DNA from: Bacteroidaceae bacterium
GTDB taxonomy: Bacteria; Bacteroidota; Bacteroidia; Bacteroidales; Bacteroidaceae
Reading direction: 5' to 3'
Assembly (NCBI GenBank): GCA_017557635.1
Contig: JAFYYH010000003.1
Coordinates: forward strand, 59,327 to 123,326
Length of the DNA stretch: 64,000 nucleotides
Shown here: positions 47,613 to 57,200 of the stretch, piece by piece
Layout of the letters: the number at the start of each line of letters is the position of its first letter
How positions within the stretch are numbered: position 1 is the stretch's first letter
Position numbers and translations under genes: made by a program
Notes under the pieces: generated by a model
Database searches by the model: none
What the model saw: the letters and a program-made list of their open reading frames with translations, nothing else
What the model was told of the DNA's origin: nothing

Positions 47613-48475
47613 AAGGAACCCAATATTACATAGTAGCTGAGCATACTTTCTGTGTTAAAGCGGCAGATAGCATTCTGGCGCTGATGCAGAACTATGAGCC
47701 TTTCAGAACTGCCCCGATTGAGGATCTCCTTTTTGGACTTACCGTGACCAACGGAAGTCCAGTTGACTACATCGAGGAGTGGCGGCAGGATGAGGAGGGA
47801 CAGGATACCATCTGCGGACATACGGAGCAGGGAGAACCTGTGTTTGAGTTCCGGTTTGGCGGCAAGACTGCGGGATGGCTGGTCTGCGTGCCGGGATATC
47901 GCAGTGCAACACTGCATTTGAGCGGATTCCAGACCAAGGCCGCACTTGACAACTCCCTGATGATACAGTTTGCAATGGCATCGGCCTGCTTGGAAACAGT
48001 ACTGTTCCATGCGGCTGTGGTGAGTCTGGATGGACGCGGATATATGTTCCTTGGCAAGAGCGGTACAGGCAAAAGTACACATGCAAGACTATGGCTGCAG
48101 AACATACACGGCACTGAACTGATGAATGATGACAACCCTGCCGTACGTATCAAGTCCGATGGCACCGCTGTGGTCTATGGCACTCCTTGGAGTGGCAAGA
48201 CCCCATGCTACCGCAACATATGCGCTCTGATAGGCGGAATTGTGCTGCTCAGTCAGGCACCTTACAATAAGATTGTACGACTGAACGGCATAGGTGCTTA
48301 CGCAGCAGTTGTACCCAGCATATCGGGTAAACGCTGGGATTCACGCATTGCCGACGGCCTGCATGAGACTGAAAACATGCTTGCCAGCAGCATACCGGTA
48401 TGGCATCTGGACTGCCTGCCCGATGCTAATGCCGCTCTGATTTGTAAAGAAACAGTAACACAAGATAGGAAATGA
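47609..48475 (+). CDS. HprK-like P-loop kinase of a peptide-modification cassette
   Basis: A 288-residue protein. The C-terminal half has FLGKSGTGKSTHARLW (about 147-162), the GxSGxGKS P-loop of HPr kinase, and MNDDNPAVRI (about 171-180), equivalent to the downstream Asp region. The N-terminal 130 residues are unrecognised. Homologous kinases in lasso-peptide clusters such as paeninodin phosphorylate the precursor peptide. No PTS system is near, so a role on HPr is unlikely. It has 4-bp overlaps with the genes on both sides. Confidence 0.8.
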   Translation: MKGTQYYIVAEHTFCVKAADSILALMQNYEPFRTAPIEDLLFGLTVTNGSPVDYIEEWRQDEEGQDTICGHTEQGEPVFEFRFGGKTAGWLVCVPGYRSATLHLSGFQTKAALDNSLMIQFAMASACLETVLFHAAVVSLDGRGYMFLGKSGTGKSTHARLWLQNIHGTELMNDDNPAVRIKSDGTAVVYGTPWSGKTPCYRNICALIGGIVLLSQAPYNKIVRLNGIGAYAAVVPSISGKRWDSRIADGLHETENMLASSIPVWHLDCLPDANAALICKETVTQDRK

Positions 48476-48741
48476 AGATAAAGAAAGGATTTGTGCTGCG
48501 CACCGTGTGCGGCGAGAACGTGATAGTGGGTGAAGGCCTTGATGCAATCAATTTTGGCCGCATGCTCTGCCTCAACGAAACTGCCGCTTTCCTCTGGAAA
48601 AAGGCAATGGAATACGGTGACTTTACGGCCGATGACCTGGCTGGCGCACTTTGTCAGGAGTATGACGTGGATCAGGCTCAAGCGCTTAATGACGTAAAGG
48701 AAACTCTGGACAACTGGACTAAACTGGGAGTAATGGAATGA
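48472..48741 (+). CDS. PqqD-like RiPP recognition element protein
   Basis: An 89-residue protein with the PqqD fold pattern: an N-terminal beta segment (KIKKGFVLRTVCGENVIVGEG), LNETAAFLWKKAME at about 34-47, then helices with FTADDLAGALCQEYDVD and a final LDNWTKLGVME. PqqD domains bind the leader peptide of ribosomally made, post-translationally modified peptides and present it to the modifying enzymes. It overlaps the kinase and exporter genes by 4 bp each. Confidence 0.87.
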   Translation: MKIKKGFVLRTVCGENVIVGEGLDAINFGRMLCLNETAAFLWKKAMEYGDFTADDLAGALCQEYDVDQAQALNDVKETLDNWTKLGVME

Positions 48742-50357
48742 AATATTCAAGCTGGATATGGCGTAACACACAAGGTATCCGCCTTAACACCGCGGTACGA
48801 ATTGTGACAGGCACAGCACAGGTTGCCATGGGTCTTCTCATGGTATGGCTGAGCCGCCGTTTCATAGACGAGACCATCCACACCGGATCTGCCCATGACG
48901 TAACAGTCATGATCATCTGGCTGGTGCTGACCGTAGTTGGCGGAGTGCTGCTGCGTCAGGTCTATTTCCTGCTCACCACCAAGGCAAGCATCCGCCAGAC
49001 CAACGCCATCCGTCTGCGCATGTTCAGCGGACTGTTCCGCCGCCAGCTTTACGACGAGAAAGAGATACACTCGGGTGACATAAGTTCCCGCCTTACCAAG
49101 GATATCGAGGTCGTGTCCGATACCACTACCGATACCCTGCCCCAGATGTGCATCACCTGCATCCAGCTGATAGGTGCATTCCTGCTGCTGCATTACTTTG
49201 ACCGCTGGCTTGCCTGGGCCCTGCTCATAATGACTCCGCTTGCCATAATAATGGCCAAGTTTATAGGCCGTAAACTGCGTCAGATGACGCTTGACATACG
49301 TCAGGACGAGAGCCGAATCCAGATGCAGGTTCAGGAGGGCATGGAGAACAACGCCGTACTGCGCGCCATGGGCAGCCAGGAGTGGATGACCGGCCGCCTG
49401 GACACCATGCAGCGGCAGCTCAAAGGCAACATAATGCGCCGCACCCGCTTTACCATAATGATACGCATCATCATGGGCTGCGCATTCGGCCTGGGTTACC
49501 TCACAGCCTTTATCTGGGGAGGACTCCAGTTACGCGCCGGAGCAATCACGTTCGGTGTCATGACCTCATTCCTGCAACTTGTAGGCCAAATCCAGCACCC
49601 CGTAATGCAACTGCTCAACCTTGTCCCGCAAGTGATACACTCCACCGCCAGCATAGACCGCCTCATAGAACTTGAAAGCCTTGAATCAGAGGCCGATGCA
49701 TCCACGCTGCACCCCACCCTGAGCGGCATCAGATTCAACAACGTAAGTTTCAAATACGCCGGCGGTGACCGTCAGATACTCTCAGACTTTACACATGATT
49801 TCCGTCCCGGCACCAAGACAGCCCTGATGGGTGAGACCGGCATAGGCAAGACCACACTGTTCCGCCTCATGTTAGGCTTCATCAGCCCCCAGAGCGGCAC
49901 CATAACGCTTTACGGAAATGACGGCATCACCATGCCCGCAGGCTCCACCACCCGCCCCGACTTTGTATTCGTACCCCAGGGCAACACCCTTATGAGCGGT
50001 ACCATCCGCTTCAACCTGCAGGTGGCCAATCCGGAGGCATCGGACCAGGAGCTTTTACAAGCGTTGCATACCGCCTGCGCAGACTTTGTACAGGAACTCC
50101 CCGACGGTTTAGATACAGTTCTTGGTGAGCGAGGCACCGGACTCAGTGAAGGCCAGGCCCAAAGAATAGCAATAGCCCGAGGCCTACTGCGCCCGGGCTC
50201 CATATTGCTTCTTGATGAGATAAGTTCATCACTCGATGCCCCCACCGAGGCCGAGCTCTACGCCCGCCTCTTCAAGGCCTATCCGCAAAAAACAATGATT
50301 TTCATCACCCACCGCGAGGCCGTCACCGCCCTTTGCGATGAAACTCTGACACTTTAA
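48738..50357 (+). CDS. ABC exporter with fused membrane and ATPase domains
   Basis: A 539-residue MsbA/LmrA-type half transporter. Six membrane helices lie in residues about 15-300. The nucleotide-binding domain at about 330-539 has Walker A GETGIGKTTLFRLM, signature GLSEGQAQRIAIARGL, Walker B ILLLDEISSSLD and H-loop ITHRE. There is no C39 peptidase domain, so leader cleavage would fall to the S26-type peptidase upstream. Last gene of the hipBA operon. An AT-rich higBA promoter follows at once. Confidence 0.9.
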   Translation: MKYSSWIWRNTQGIRLNTAVRIVTGTAQVAMGLLMVWLSRRFIDETIHTGSAHDVTVMIIWLVLTVVGGVLLRQVYFLLTTKASIRQTNAIRLRMFSGLFRRQLYDEKEIHSGDISSRLTKDIEVVSDTTTDTLPQMCITCIQLIGAFLLLHYFDRWLAWALLIMTPLAIIMAKFIGRKLRQMTLDIRQDESRIQMQVQEGMENNAVLRAMGSQEWMTGRLDTMQRQLKGNIMRRTRFTIMIRIIMGCAFGLGYLTAFIWGGLQLRAGAITFGVMTSFLQLVGQIQHPVMQLLNLVPQVIHSTASIDRLIELESLESEADASTLHPTLSGIRFNNVSFKYAGGDRQILSDFTHDFRPGTKTALMGETGIGKTTLFRLMLGFISPQSGTITLYGNDGITMPAGSTTRPDFVFVPQGNTLMSGTIRFNLQVANPEASDQELLQALHTACADFVQELPDGLDTVLGERGTGLSEGQAQRIAIARGLLRPGSILLLDEISSSLDAPTEAELYARLFKAYPQKTMIFITHREAVTALCDETLTL

Positions 50358-50359
50358 AA

Positions 50360-50403
50360 ATATTCGCAAAATTTGCGAATATCAAATTATTATATTTCCT
50401 TTG
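50360..50403 (+). promoter_or_regulatory. Palindromic operator overlapping the higBA promoter
   Basis: ATATTCGCAAA and TTTGCGAATAT form a perfect 11-bp inverted repeat with a 1-nt centre (50360-50382). The TTTG of the right arm (50372-50375) is also the -33 box, 20 bp before TTCCTTTG at 50396-50403. HigA binding here would shut the promoter. Confidence 0.75.
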
Positions 50404-50423
50404 CACAGTAATAATACAAGAAC

Positions 50424-50735
50424 ATGGAGATCACATTCGAAAAAAGTTATCTGCGTGAGCTATTTTACGATGGCCAGACTAATGATAAACAACATTGGTA
50501 TCAGCCTCAAATTGTAAAGAAGTATATCCGGGTAATTAATATACTTGACTCAGTGGATAAACCTACAGATTTATTCAGATATAAATCTCTACATTATGAG
50601 AAATTGGTGGGTGACAAATCCGGATTAGAGTCAGTTCGAGTGAATGATCAGTATAGGATTGAATTTAAGACATCTTCAAAAGGAGAGATAACAATCTGTA
50701 GTATTACAGATTTGTCAAATCATTACAAGAAGTAA
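50424..50735 (+). CDS. higB: HigB-type mRNA interferase toxin
   Basis: A 103-residue RelE-superfamily toxin of the HigB (plasmid maintenance killer) branch: the central KSLHYEKLVGDKSGLESVRVNDQYRIEF and the C-terminal ICSITDLSNHYKK with the conserved His fit. The toxin-before-antitoxin order is typical of higBA. It has its own palindromic promoter. Confidence 0.88.
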   Translation: MEITFEKSYLRELFYDGQTNDKQHWYQPQIVKKYIRVINILDSVDKPTDLFRYKSLHYEKLVGDKSGLESVRVNDQYRIEFKTSSKGEITICSITDLSNHYKK

Positions 50736-50753
50736 TAACTAAAAAGCAGATAT

Positions 50754-51065
50754 ATGGGAAACTTAGGATATGGAGCATTCCCCACGCACCCTGGAGAGGT
50801 GCTCAAGGACGAGATTCTGGAGCGTGGCATCACCCAGCGACAGTTGGCTGACAGCATGGGACTAACCTATTCTGTAGTCAATGAGATCCTTAACGGACGC
50901 AGGCCACTGACTGCAAAAACAGCCCTTATGTTTGAGGCCGTTTTAGATGTGCCTGCAGACTCTCTAATGTATCTGCAGACCAAATACAACATGCAGACAG
51001 CAAGAAAAGACTCATCAGTATTAGATAGTCTTAAGAAACTGAGAAAAATTGCTGCCGTATTCTGA
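50754..51065 (+). CDS. higA: HigA-type HTH antitoxin
   Basis: A 103-residue XRE-family protein beginning with the HigA signature (AFPTHPGEVLKDEILERGITQRQLA split) and a helix-turn-helix at about 25-55 (QRQLADSMGLTYSVVNEILNG). It neutralises HigB and represses the promoter by the upstream palindrome. It starts 18 bp after higB. Confidence 0.92.
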   Translation: MGNLGYGAFPTHPGEVLKDEILERGITQRQLADSMGLTYSVVNEILNGRRPLTAKTALMFEAVLDVPADSLMYLQTKYNMQTARKDSSVLDSLKKLRKIAAVF

Positions 51066-51088
51066 AATAGACATCTGCACTATTAAAT

Positions 51089-51127
51089 ACTGCCGCCAGT
51101 TCCATGACTTGTGGAGCCGGCGGCAGT
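51089..51127. terminator. Long hairpin between convergent higA and the adhesin unit
   Basis: ACTGCCGCC (51089-51097) pairs with GGCGGCAGT (51119-51127), and pairing continues inward for about five more bases with one mismatch. T tracts are weak on both sides. It probably terminates both units. Confidence 0.6.
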
Positions 51128-51165
51128 TGTATTAATGACACAGGGAAACGATACTATTGTGTCGT

Positions 51166-51297
51166 TTAATTAAACAAATCATCATAATTCCATACGTCTT
51201 CAGAATCCCCACTACCAATAAGGATTCCCTTTGTCATTTCCAGGTTAATAACCTCCGTTACGGGCTTGCTGTATATCTTCTTTTCCATAGTCGTCAT
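51166..51297 (-). CDS. 43-residue peptide with YxKP motif, coupled to the adhesin
   Basis: The ATG (complement of 51295-51297) overlaps the adhesin stop as ATGA. An alternative start is 51288. It reads MTTMEKKIYSKPVTEVINLE, then MTKGILIGSGDSEDVWNYDD, then LFN. The first half (YSKPVTEV) resembles the start of many short Bacteroidota peptides of unknown function; the second half has a GSG turn and an acidic, aromatic tail. It has no signal or membrane segment. YxxP is also the leader motif read by recognition proteins in some lasso-peptide clusters, and a PqqD cassette lies 0.8-4 kb away, so a precursor role is possible but untested. Confidence 0.7.
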   Translation of the reverse strand: MTTMEKKIYSKPVTEVINLEMTKGILIGSGDSEDVWNYDDLFN

Positions 51298-54200
51298 TTC
51301 TTAATCATGATTGTTTTACCATTGTGTATATACAGTCCCGGAGCGATTGGCTCAGTCTCCAGCAGGCGACCGTTCATGTCATACCACGTATTAATATCCA
51401 TCTCACCTGTTACCGTATCAAGTGTTCCCACAGCAGTAACCGTTCCGCCGGCACTAACCAGCCTTACAGTTATGCGGCTGGGCACCTCTGTATCAGTGCC
51501 GATAGCACCAAGGGCCGATGCCCGCATCGGAGCCCGCTGTGCTCCGTTCTTATACGTCAGGTAACAGCGCATGGGCGGAACGCTTGCACCCTCCTTGGCA
51601 TGCACAAACTGTCCAGCCTCGACATCATGTCCGTCAACTGTCTTGCTCTTGGAAGCAAAACCGTAGATATGACCCGTCATAGGCTCCGTACCGTAAGTAA
51701 GGTTTGTATAGGTACCGGTAAACGTCCAGTCGCCACTGGTGGTAGCTAGTCCGCCCGATACGTCATAACCGGCCGTACCGTGGAACAGTACAGGTACGCT
51801 GCCTGAACCCTCCGGCAGGAACAGATAAGGTTTGTTGGCAACAGTAGCTGTAACCTCATTCATTGTAGCCACCCAACCGTCAACAGCGTCATAAGTCACA
51901 TCCACAAACTCATACACCTTACCGCCCTCAATTTTCGTCAAGGCAAACGGCAGGCAGATGGTCGATGCCTTGCCACCCGTGAACTCACGGCGGAAGGCTA
52001 CCTTGCCGCTCAGGTTGCTGGGCACCGTCTCCGACTCGCTCAGGATTGTGGCAGCCACAGCACCTTCAGGATATTTATTATTATTGATGTCACTTGTGCC
52101 TACACCCACGCTCGTGGCATTCGAAACACCACCTATAGTGCAGTTATAGTAGTAGTTGGTGTTGAGGGTGCCACCATTATTGGTGTCATTGCGGCCTGCT
52201 ATGGCCCCCTTGCTGCCGACATTTGGAATGGTGGCACCTATTGCAAGGCAGCTGCTGACAGAACCCCTATTTTGTCCTACGATGCCGCCGAAATGACTAC
52301 CGCTTACCCCATTGCCGACAATGATAGTAGCCGAACTGGTGCCGTTTGATACATTACCGTCATTTTGTCCTACGATGCCGCCGTAGTTGTCACATCCCGT
52401 CAGGTTATCAGCGACGGTGAGTACAGCCTGGCTAGTGCAGTTTATGACAGTGCCGGAGCATCCCACAATGCCACCGTGATCGTCGGCATCGCTGACCACC
52501 GTATGAATGGCAACGTTACCGTCTACGTGGCAGTTATTGACAGTGCCTATGAGTTGGTTGGTGTCAGTAAGATATCCCACGATGCCGCCAACATAATATT
52601 TACCTGTGATACGTGCATCGCTCAGGGTCACGTTCTTCACGGTGCCCCTTGCATAGCCGAATAGTCCCTGACTGTTATCGTTACCTTTATATATACGTAT
52701 GCCGCTGATGGTGTGTCCATCGCCATCAAAGGTGCCCCAGAACTCTTTACCAAATACGATGCCGATTGAGGTGTAGTTGTTTTCGGTGCTGGTGGCATCA
52801 TTCCAGTCAGTTGTGTGGGCATAGGTGATATCATTGCCCAGCTTGAAGAACTTGCCATCGAATTTATCGGCGGTGTAGCCGTCGATGCCGTTCACGTTCT
52901 TGGCGAGCAGGTCGAGGCCGGTGGTGCTGGTGATGATGTAAGGATGCTCCTCACTACCGTCGGCAGCAGGGTTGTTGGTAATGCCCCACACATCAGTAAT
53001 ACCACTGACGGAAGCATCGCAGGCAGGCATTTTGAAGGTGTAAGTGTCGTTGCTATAGGTGACAGCAATGTCGTTGTTGTTGGCATCCTTTACTTTAATG
53101 TCAAGGACATACCCCCGAGGAATGCTGCCGTTGTATGTAAAAGAGACATTGGTGTTGCTGGCGTAGTAGGTGTCAGAACCGATGGTGACGCTCTCTCCTG
53201 AGGCAGTAACGCCATCAGCGAGAGTGAGGCTATGGACGCTGCGGGCACCGTTGGGGTCGACACTGCCGTTACCCACATTGGTGGTGTTGCCACCCACGGT
53301 GCAGTTGAGATAATAGTTGGCGGTTAAAGTGCTGCCGGCATTCACGCCTACTATTGCGCCCCTACTTGATACAGCCGGAATGGTAACACCTACTGCAAGG
53401 CAGTTGCTGATTGTGCCACCTCTGGCATATCCCACAATACCGCCGACTTCTCTCCAGCCTGTCAGTCCGTTTGAATCCATGAAGGTGACCGAGCTGGTAC
53501 AGTTCGAGACGGAGCCTTTGCTTGCTCCCGCAATGCCGCCATGACTTTCGGCAGAGTTTACCACAGCTTGGATGGTGACGGTACCGTCAACGTGGCAATT
53601 ATTGATAGAACTAATTGGGCCGTTGTCGTAGTAGGTGAGAAAACCCACTATTCCGCCAACATCCTGTTTACCTATAATGTGGGCATCACTTAGGGTCACG
53701 TTCTTCACCTTGCCTCCAATCACATAGCCGAACAGTCCCTGGAAATTGCTTTCACCTTTGTAAATGCGTATGCCACTGATGGTATGGTCTTTGCCGTCAA
53801 AGGTGCCGCGGAAACAATAATTCTGTGAGGCACCGATGGCGGTGTAGTTGTCCTCCGTGTCAGCACCTTCTTCGTTGGCTTCTTTGTGGATATAGGTGAT
53901 GTCGGCACCCAGCTGGAAGAAAAAGCCATTTGGATGTTCGTTGTCAGCACCATATCCCATACCGCTGTTCACGCGGGTGGCCAGCAGGTCGAGATCTCTT
54001 GTGGTGGTGATATTGTAAGGATGCGCCTCGCTGCCGTCGGCACCGTCAGGGATGCCCCAAACATCAACAATGATAGAGGCCTCGCCGTTTCCATTCAGAT
54101 ACACACCACATTCGCTGCTGTTATCACAGGTGAAGTTCGCAACCGTTCCATTGCCGTTGAGACCGCTGGTAAACACACCGGTATTGTCCTGCATTCTTAC

Positions 54201-57200
54201 GCCGATGCAGGCCCCAGTTGTCAACGCGCCGGTGACGGTGATGACCTTGCCGCTTGTCAGGTATACATTGTTCGCCTTGCTGGCAGTACTATTCGTATTG
54301 CCGGTGATGACGGGGTTGCCGCTGATATTGAATGTGCCGTCATTATAAACACCACCACCATATTCTGCGTTGTTGCCGGTGATTGTGCCGCCGGACATAG
54401 TGAATGTGCCTGTGTGGTACACATATACGCCACCGCCAGGTTTGGTGGTGGTATTGCTGATAATATTTCCACCATTCATGATAAGCGCACCCCAAACATA
54501 CACACCGCCACAATTATTCTTGCTGTTGCCACCGGTAATTGAACCGGTATTGGAGTCGCTGCTATCGTTGATTGTCAGCGTGCCGTCTACCCTAATTACA
54601 TGACCATTGTTCGCAGCCGCAGTAAGATTGCGATTGATGGTATGGCCGTTAAGGTCCAGTGTGACAGTCTTGTCGTTGGGGACATACAGGTAGGTATCCG
54701 TCTCTGTAGCAGTGATGTCATACGGCAGGGTGAACGTACCGCCGTTTTGCATGGCGGCGTTGAGGCTTGCCCACGTCATGGCAAAGGTCGCGCTGACCAT
54801 AATGTTTGAAGCGGGCATGGTGAAGGAATAGACGCCCTCGGACGGGGTGATTTCATGATCGGTGCCGTCGTTGTAGTTTACCGTGTTGATGGCATAGCCC
54901 GCATTCGGGGTGACGGTGAGGGTGACGGTCTGGCCTGCAACAGCGTTCGCAAGGCTGGCGGTTACGGTGCCGTGCTCGATGCTCGGATCAATGGTCACGG
55001 TATATGCCGTGGCCAAAGCGGCTTCGCCGTTGTCCGCGACAATACCGTAGCCGATTCTGTCCGAGAAGAACACCGCCAGGACCGCCTCGTCGTCAGCAAA
55101 GGTGCCGCCGTAGGTGAAGGTGCCGGTGAGATCGTAGGATGCAACGCCCATGCGCGCCCCAGCCGTCAGCAGTCCGCCCACGGTGATAAGATTGCCCGTA
55201 TTCAGATATATGTTGTCGGCCAAATCGTCGTACACGTTGGTGTTGCCTGTCACGGCGGGCCCGCCGCTTATGGCGAAGACGCCGTCGTTTAAGAACACGC
55301 CGCCGCCCTTGCCGTTATTGCCAAGGTCCGCAGTGTTGCCCGTTATCGTGCCGTCTGTCAGGTTGAAACTACTGCCGCTGGAAGAGATATATACGCCACC
55401 GCCCTTTCGCGCCGCGTTGGTGGAGATGACGCCGCTCTCCTGGTTGAAGGTGCTGTTGCCGGACACATAAACGCCGCCGCCGTTGTTTGCGGTGTTGCCC
55501 GTTATTGTGCCGCCCGTCATGGTGAACGTGCCGCTGGCCGAAATGGTGCCGCTCAGATAAACGCCACCGCCGGAAATGGTCGCGGTGTTGTCCGTTATTG
55601 TGCCGTCCGCCATGGTGAGGATGCCGCTGCTTACATATATGCCGCCGCCGTTACGCGCATCGTTGTCCGCAATCTCACTGTCCGTCAGGGTGAAGGTGCT
55701 GCGATAAACGTACACACCACCGCCCTGAATTTTTGCGGTGTTGTCCGAAACTGTGCCGCCGGTCATGGTGAAGGTGCTGCCGGTATAGGCATATACGCCG
55801 CCGCCATCGGATTTTGCGACGTTGCCCGAGATCGTGCCGCCGGTCATGTCGAAGAAACTGTTGGTGTTCACGTAAACGCCGCCGCCATAAGTTCTTGCGA
55901 CGTTGCACGAGATCGTGCCGCCGGTCATGTAGAAGCGTCCGTTTTCCACGTAAACGCCGCCGCCATAGCCTGCGCCATTGCCTATGATGGTGCCGCCCTC
56001 CAGAGTGACGCTGGGGAATGCGTTGCTGCCGCCGTATATATACAAGCCGCCGCCTTTGTCGCTGCTATTGCCGCGGGTGATGATGCCGCCGGTGATGGCC
56101 GTGCCGCTGTGGACGGCGTTCGGGTCGCTGTCTCTCACGGTCAGATTGCCGATTGCCCTGATAACGTAGCCGTCCGTCTTCGCCTCCGTCAGATTGCGGT
56201 CGAGCGTAAAGCCGTTCAGGTCGAGGGTGACGTAACGGCCCGAGGGGATGGTCAGATAGCTGTCCGTTGCCTCGGCGGTGTAATCCTCGGTGAGGGTGAT
56301 GAGCGTCGGGAAATCCTCATCGGTGCTGGCAGCGGCGAACCGGCGATTGAGCCAATCCCATTTCGTTATCACTTCCGCGCTGACGGTGGCGTCGGCGGCG
56401 GACATGGTGAGCGTGGTGCCGCTGAGGGCTTGCGTGCCGACGCTGTAAACGACGATGTGGTTCGCGGGCACCGTGCCGGTGTAGCTGAGGGTGAAGGTGC
56501 TGCCGGCGGTGTAGTAGGTGGTGCCGCTGATGGTGACGCTCTCCACGGTGCCGGGGGTGGCGGTGATATCCGCGCCGAGGGTAAGGGCGTGGACGCTCTT
56601 GGCGCCATCGACGTCGTTGCTGAGGCCGGCGGTGCTGGTGCCGACGCCGATATTGGTGGTGGCACCGTTCACGCTGCAGGCGTGGTAGTAGTTGTTGCTG
56701 AGGGTGCCAGCAATGTTCTTTCCGACGATGGCTCCAGCATAACTATTGGCGTAGCTGTAGGAGAGGCCGGTGACGATGCAGTCGGAGAGGGTGCCGCCGG
56801 AGCTCTGGCCGGTGATGCCGCCCCTGTAACTTCCGCTCCCGTTCAGCACTGCGGCGCTGGTGCAGCCGGTGATGGTGCCGGTGTAGTTGTTGCCCGCAAT
56901 GCCGCCGTGGTAATTGCCGTTGCCAAGGATGTTGACGTTGGCGGTCACGTGGCAGTTCGCGATGGTTCCATGGCTATCGCCAGCTATACCGCCGACGCCC
57001 GTCTTGTTGCTGAAGATGCGGGCGTTGCTGAGGGTGAGGTCCTTCACGGTGCCGCCGGTGCCGATGTAGCCGAAGAGGCCCTGGCTGTCTTTGTTCTTCT
57101 GCGTGATGCGGATGCCGCTGATGGTGTTGCCGCCGCCGTCGAAGGTGCCTTTGAAATAATAGTTAGTATTGCCAGAGACTCCGCCGATGCCGGCGAAGTT

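Noticed and set aside
45654-50357. Lasso-peptide gene cluster
   Set aside because: The PqqD, kinase and exporter recall one, but there is no asparagine-synthetase-like cyclase, no transglutaminase-like protease and no precursor gene within the operon.
54200-56200. CRISPR-like regular repeats
   Set aside because: The repeated units are in-frame GGGVY protein repeats of unequal length with diverged DNA, not identical repeats with unique spacers.
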